DNA of 64,000 nt from Platerodrilus igneus (lineage: Eukaryota; Arthropoda; Insecta; Coleoptera; Lycidae): NCBI GenBank assembly GCA_036346225.1, contig JARFIW010001491.1, forward strand, positions 682,001 through 746,000, read 5' to 3'. The notes beneath the pieces are model-generated. The model had not been told where the DNA came from. It ran no database searches and was given only the letters and a program-made list of their open reading frames with translations. The position numbers and the translations under genes were made by a program. This document shows positions 59,689 through 64,000 of this stretch, in pieces (the stretch's first letter is position 1; each line of letters begins with the position of its first letter).

Positions 59689-60723
59689 ATGACGGACGCG
59701 GACATAATGCGATTCCTGATGAGTTTGCAAACAAATTTAACGAACAAATTTGAAGCATCACACACGGAACTAAAGACGAAACTAAAAATGGAGTTTAAGA
59801 CATCACACACAGAATTAAAGATGCATTTAACGAACCAAATTGACGAGTGGCAGACAGGTATTAGCACGGCGATTGACGAATGGCGGACAGATATTAAGAC
59901 GACATGCACGGAACTAAAAACGGGTGTAACTAACACGATTGCAGAATCACACACGGAACTACAAACGGACTTAACAGACAAAACCGAACAGTCGCGGACA
60001 GATGTTAAAACCTCACACTCGGAACTACACACGGAACCAACAGACAAAATCGAAGAGTCGCGGACAAAGGACGAACGCAGGACTGAGCTACAAGACAACG
60101 TAGACCGCGTAGACGACGAGACTGAAAATACACGGGTACAATTGCAGGGACAGGCACAACAGTTGACACCGAAATTGGGCGCGGACGACATGGTATTACT
60201 ACTCACAAGACACATGGAACCGGAAGTGACAAAGATGGTCGTGGTACAGAACGTGAAGACACTGCGGGAATTTTTAGGCGTGATGCGAAATTTCGATTTA
60301 GCGACGGCACTGGAGGCAAAAACGCGGACAAATTATTGGGAGCAAAACCGGGGTTATAGGGAAGACAGCCGACGACAGGCGTACCACGAACACAGACCTA
60401 ACTACCGACAGGACAATTTCAACCACGGACAGCGAAATTATTGGGGACACGACGGAAACCGACGACCATATTACAATAGGGAACACCGGGCGAACGAATA
60501 CCAAGGACAAAACAGATACCAGCACGGCAACGACGAGGATGACGGCCGTACGACGGGAGGCGGAAAACAGAACGGATACAGCCGGACGGACAGGGACGCA
60601 AACGTCCACCACATGACGACCAGCGCGAGGGCACAGGACACTGATAAGATTGAGGTGGTGCAGATACACGAGGCGCCGTCGGGACAAAAAAAAACGTCAA
60701 TTTTTGGAAGACCGAATGTTTAG
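59689..60723 (+). CDS. gag: Gyp-2b gag, internally shortened
   Basis: An intact 344-codon frame from the ATG at 59689. Residues 1-150 are a coiled coil built from repeats of the SHTELKT/DEWRTDIKT type. Then QAQQLTPKLGADDMVLLLTR follows, the counterpart of the late gag of Gyp-2, and a basic Arg/Tyr/Asn/Gly-rich tail (RQDNFNHGQRNYWGH) without cysteine knuckles. The capsid-like PRFEGRKNEKP block of Gyp-2 is absent, so the coiled coil is joined straight to the C-terminal part. Base composition is more GC-rich than in the pol that follows. Self-assembly without the missing block is doubtful. Confidence 0.8.
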   Translation: MTDADIMRFLMSLQTNLTNKFEASHTELKTKLKMEFKTSHTELKMHLTNQIDEWQTGISTAIDEWRTDIKTTCTELKTGVTNTIAESHTELQTDLTDKTEQSRTDVKTSHSELHTEPTDKIEESRTKDERRTELQDNVDRVDDETENTRVQLQGQAQQLTPKLGADDMVLLLTRHMEPEVTKMVVVQNVKTLREFLGVMRNFDLATALEAKTRTNYWEQNRGYREDSRRQAYHEHRPNYRQDNFNHGQRNYWGHDGNRRPYYNREHRANEYQGQNRYQHGNDEDDGRTTGGGKQNGYSRTDRDANVHHMTTSARAQDTDKIEVVQIHEAPSGQKKTSIFGRPNV

Positions 60724-60725
60724 GG

Positions 60726-61320
60726 TTGAATATAGACGTATGTTATAGTTTAAGAGATTTATTGTTAAATAGTTATACCTTTAATAAAAAGAACCTGTTG
60801 TTTATTAATATTAGTTTAAGAGATTGTTTATATGTTGCTTTAGTTGATAGGGGTTCGCAGTTGTCGCTGGTAGATGAAAATGTGGTGATAAAACATGAAG
60901 AATTTTTAAAGGGACGAATAGGAACAATTGAGGGGGGTTAATTTATGGTCGGCAATGAACAAAAAGCTAACAACGATTTATAGGGTTATCCGTGTACCGA
61001 TATTTATAGGGAATAAAAAGGCAGGAGATGCAGAGTTTTTGATTACAAAGGGGTTGCAGCTTGATTTTATATTAGGAATGGATTTTATAGAGGATTTTGG
61101 ATTGAATATAGATGGAAAGGATAGGTCGATTAGGATATTTGATAAAGATAAGTTATGGGTGGTGCCTACGGTTAGTTCGGAATATAGGAATGGAAATGAT
61201 ATAGATAATTCAGGATTAGGAATGATTAGAGAGAATAATTATAGACGGGTTGAAGTGAGATTATGTAATATGTTTGCGAGATTAATTAATGATGAACAGA
61301 TAGGGGAAAGTGAGTATTGA
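60726..61320 (+). pseudogene. Gyp-2b protease, active site altered
   Basis: YVALVDRGSQLSLVDENVV at about 60832-60888 is the active-site block of a retropepsin, but DTG reads DRG. The second half, with FILGMDFIEDFGLNIDG, is in another frame (60928-61320). The T to R change should abolish cleavage. A frameshift near 60935 and another near 61315 separate it from RT. Confidence 0.82.
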
Positions 61321-61702
61321 TATTAAGGCGAAGCTAGAAGAGTTATTTAATAGATTTATAGGATTGTTTAATGAAGAGCCGAGATTTGCGAAGCGATATA
61401 CGCATAAGTTAGAGGTCACGGAAGATAGTGGGTTTAATACCAAAGTGTATCCAATCCCATTTGCAATTAGAAATAGGGTTAAAGCCGAGATAAGCAAAAT
61501 GTTAAAAGAAGGTATCATCGAACCAGCGAAAACACCATATGTGAACCCGGTAGTTATTGTACCGAAACCAAATAAAAGAGATATAAGAATTTGTTTAGAT
61601 GCGAAGAAGTTGAACTCGATTACAAAAGCGCAATACGAACAACCACAAGGGTTGGATAATTTGTTATATAAGGTGTATGAAATGAAGATTTTAGCAAGTT
61701 AG
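61310..61702 (+). pseudogene. pol: Gyp-2b RT, first part
   Basis: PRFAKRYTHKLEVTEDSG, VYPIPFAIRNRVKAEI, TPYVNPVVIVPKPNK and ICLDAKKLNSI: the finger part of RT. The frame ends at a TAG at 61700 that one missing base, against Gyp-2, explains; the protein sequence continues at once in the next frame. Confidence 0.88.
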
Positions 61703-64000
61703 ATTTAAGAAATTCATTTTGGTTGATTCCGTTGCATGAAGACAGTAAGAAGTTTACAGGGTTTAGTATTGAAGGCGAGATTTATATGTTTTCTGTAGTT
61801 CCATTTGGTTTAAGTAGTTCTTCAGCAGCACTTGTAAGGGACATGCAGAAGCTGTTTAACGAGTATGAATGTTTCTGTTCGCACTATGTGGATGATTTGT
61901 TGATTTTTTCAAGGAACGAGCAAGAACACATGGAGCATTTAGAAAAGGTGATCCAACGACTGGACGAAGGGGGTTTGAAGCTGAACGTGGAGAAATGCGA
62001 ATTGTTTAAGAGCAAGGTTACGTATTTAGGATTTGAAATCAGTGAACATGGTATGAAAATTTGTAATCAAAGGTTGGACGAGTTGAAAAATATTGCTCAA
62101 CCAAAGAATGTAAGAGGATTGCGAGGATTTTTAGGGGTGTTAAATTATTATAAACGGTTTATACCGAGATATTCTGAGTTGTGTGTGCCGTTGGTGAGTT
62201 TGTTAAAGAAAAACGAAAGATGGAAATGGACTGCTGAACGGGAGAAGGCGTTTCAAAATTTAAAACATGCATTTTATGAAGAGTTGTCGTTAAAATATCC
62301 AAATTTCAAGGACGAATTTATTTTGAGGACGGATGCTTCGAAATATGCGATCGGGGCTGAGTTGGTGCAGATCCAGGACGGAGCTGAGGTACCAATTGTT
62401 TTTATTTCTAGAGTGTTGAAAGACTGCGAAACCAGATATGCGACGGCAGAGAAGGAGATGTTGGCGATAGTATATGCAGTGAAAAAGCTACGTTTTTATC
62501 TGCTAGGTAAGAAATTTTTGATAGAATCCGACAACACGGTGGTAACATTTATGAAGAAAAAGGAGTTTCTAAACAGTAGGTTGTACAGATGGGCACTAGT
62601 ATTACAGGAGTACGATTTTGAAATTAAACATAAACCAGGAAAGGAGAATGTGACGGCGGATTTTCTAAGCAGACCGCAAGTAGAGGCGAACAAAGATGAC
62701 GTGAAGGATTGTTTAGTTGCTTTGCAGGAGTTCAGGGATGTTGGTCGGTGGACAAACGCCAAGCTTATGGAGACGCAGAGGCACAGTGAGGTGAGCTCGA
62801 TACGCGAGAAATTAACAAGGGAAAATGTAGAAGAGTACCGTGGATTTACCATTGTAGGGCAGTTTGTGGTAAAAAGGATAGGTGATGCAGAGCTGTTAGT
62901 GTTATCCAGAGACGCTGCTGTGGAAATTATAGACGAAATTCATTTAAAATTACAATATTGTAAAACGGAGGTTAAATATTTAGGTTCAATTTTTAGCAAC
63001 AAAGGCATCCTTTCAGATCCTGAACGATCTAAATGTATTGAGAAGTTAAAACGTCCTGAAAATAAAAAAGACCTGCAGAAATTTCTGGGAATGGTCAATT
63101 TCATAAAAAATTTTTTACCAAACTTAAGCGATGTAACATCACCTTTAAGAGAATTACTTAAAAATAATGTGGAGTGGTTGTGGACGGAGGTCCATGATAA
63201 TTTATTTCAAAAAATTAAAAAAATGGTTGTTAACAGTACTGCTTTAATGCCTTTTGATGTTAATCGACCGATAGAAATTCAATGTGATTCTTCAAAAGAT
63301 GCCTTAGGTGCATGTCTTTTGCAAGAAAATAAACCAGTGGCGTTTATATCAAGGTGTTTAACGCAAACTGAAATTCAATACGCACAAATAGAAAAGGAAT
63401 TATTAGCATGTTCGTGGGCTTTAAACAAGTTCCATTTCTATGTCTATGGACATATGAATGTTGTAGTTTATACTGATCATCAATCGCTAACAGCAATAAT
63501 TAAAAAAGAAATAGCGGATATAAAAAACAATCGCTTGCGGCAATTACGATTGAAATTAATTTCATACAATTTTCAATTAAAGTATTTGCCAGGCAGATTT
63601 ATGTATATAGCAGATTATTTATCTAGAAATTTTTTACAAATCCAAATCAAAGACGATGATACTATGACTGAAAGAATTTATGTGATAACAGAGTATGATA
63701 TTAGCTTCTCAGAAAATAGACTAATAGAATTTAAGAGGGAAACTGCTAAAGATAACGTGTTAGGGCAAATTAAGAATTTTTATAAAGAAGGTTGGCCGAA
63801 AAAATTAAACAATGAAGTGCGAGAGCTGAATCATTTTTATGAACTCAGGAATGAAATAACTGTAGAACATGAATTAGTATTTTATAAACGGAGGTTAATT
63901 ATTCCGAAAACATTGAGAGAATTCATTTTAAGTAAAGCTCATGAATCACATCTGGGAATTAGTAAAATAAAGGATAAAACGTGTAGTTTATTCTATTGGC
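61699..64000 (+). CDS. pol: Chimeric Gypsy pol, open to the window edge
   Basis: 767 codons without a stop. Part 1 (61699-62946) is Gyp-2-type RT and RNase H: PFGLSSSSAALVRDMQK, HYVDDLLIF (catalytic), LGVLNYYKRFIPRYSEL, TDASKYAIGAEL, ATAEKEMLAIVYAVKKLRF, SDNTVVTF, ADFLSRP, and the lead-in to the integrase finger, IIDEIH. Part 2 (from about 62947) is RT thumb, RNase H and integrase finger of another family: YCKTEVKYLGSIFSNKGI, KFLGMVNFIKNFLPNLSDV, CDSSKDALGACLL, EIQYAQIEKELLACSWALNK, TDHQSLTAI, ADYLSRN, AHESHLGISKIKDK. So two RNase H domains stand in one frame. The start is a frameshift point, not an initiation codon. Part 2 resembles K02A2.6-type Gypsy pol. Confidence 0.8.

Larger units (their letters stand above)
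57744..62946 (+). mobile_element. Gyp-2b: Gypsy element of the Gyp-2 family
   Basis: 5' LTR, leader, gag, protease, RT, RNase H and the first part of integrase, all like Gyp-2 but clearly diverged. It starts at an (AT)n tract. No 3' LTR is in the window; at about 62946 the sequence changes to a different Gypsy family without a frame break. Its RT/RNase H frame is open, unlike that of Gyp-2. Confidence 0.85.

Noticed and set aside
59670..60687. Cys/Ser/Val-rich minus-strand frames of 181 and 129 codons
   Set aside because: Antisense of the repetitive Gyp-2b gag; the repeats in gag make them.

Overview
The window reads as nuclear DNA of an insect: AT-rich, full of transposable elements, with only two host-type genes, each split by a tiny intron of about 50 bp. 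The two genes are paralogous alpha/beta serine hydrolases of the SERHL/kraken type. No rRNA, bona fide tRNA, CRISPR or bacterial gene was seen. The short introns and the mix of hAT, mariner, R1-like and RTE-like LINEs, Penelope and Ty3/Gypsy elements would fit a beetle or a hemipteran, but the order cannot be fixed from sequence alone.

Layout. 1-0.9 kb: end of an RTE-like LINE. 2.36-19.63 kb: one Ty3/Gypsy element (here Gyp-1, plus strand) bounded by a 4-bp target duplication CGCA. It has been hit by a 7.5-kb R1/LOA-group LINE (3289-10755, minus, 13-bp target duplication), a tRNA-headed SINE (10814-11109, 14-bp duplication) and a hAT transposon (12250-16023, 8-bp duplication). 20.2-21.1 kb: hydrolase gene 1 (minus). 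22.1-33.9 kb: a decayed minus-strand LINE (LINE-J) split by a SINE, itself split by a 1080-bp solo LTR, and by a Gypsy element with nearly identical 1.41-kb LTRs (Gyp-2, 25049-33453, minus). 33.9-36.8 kb: an RTE-like LINE 3' fragment and a Penelope-like element with its GIY-YIG domain. 38.0-40.5 kb: a foldback-like element. 40.8-41.8 kb: hydrolase gene 2 (plus). 41.93-43.12 kb: a dead full-length mariner. 45.6-48.65 kb: RTE-like LINE with a 523-bp solo LTR inside. 48.67-57.71 kb: four LTR-like units in alternating orientation, separated by (AT)n microsatellites. 57.74-64.0 kb: a second member of the Gyp-2 family (Gyp-2b) whose pol reading frame runs without a stop into the pol of a different Gypsy family and off the window end.

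How parts relate. The R1/LOA-group LINE and the SINE share a 30-bp hairpin-forming 3' module (29 of 30 identical), the expected mark of a SINE that borrows a LINE reverse transcriptase. The Gyp-2-type LTRs all sit in or beside (AT)n tracts, and several carry repeated motifs complementary to the 3' end of animal tRNA-Lys(CUU). The two hydrolase genes look like a divergent duplicate pair now about 19.7 kb apart. The points most worth a second look are the chimeric pol frame, the repeated primer-site motifs, the AT-tract targeting, the SINE/LINE pair and the foldback unit. Identities were judged by eye; no alignment or database search was run.
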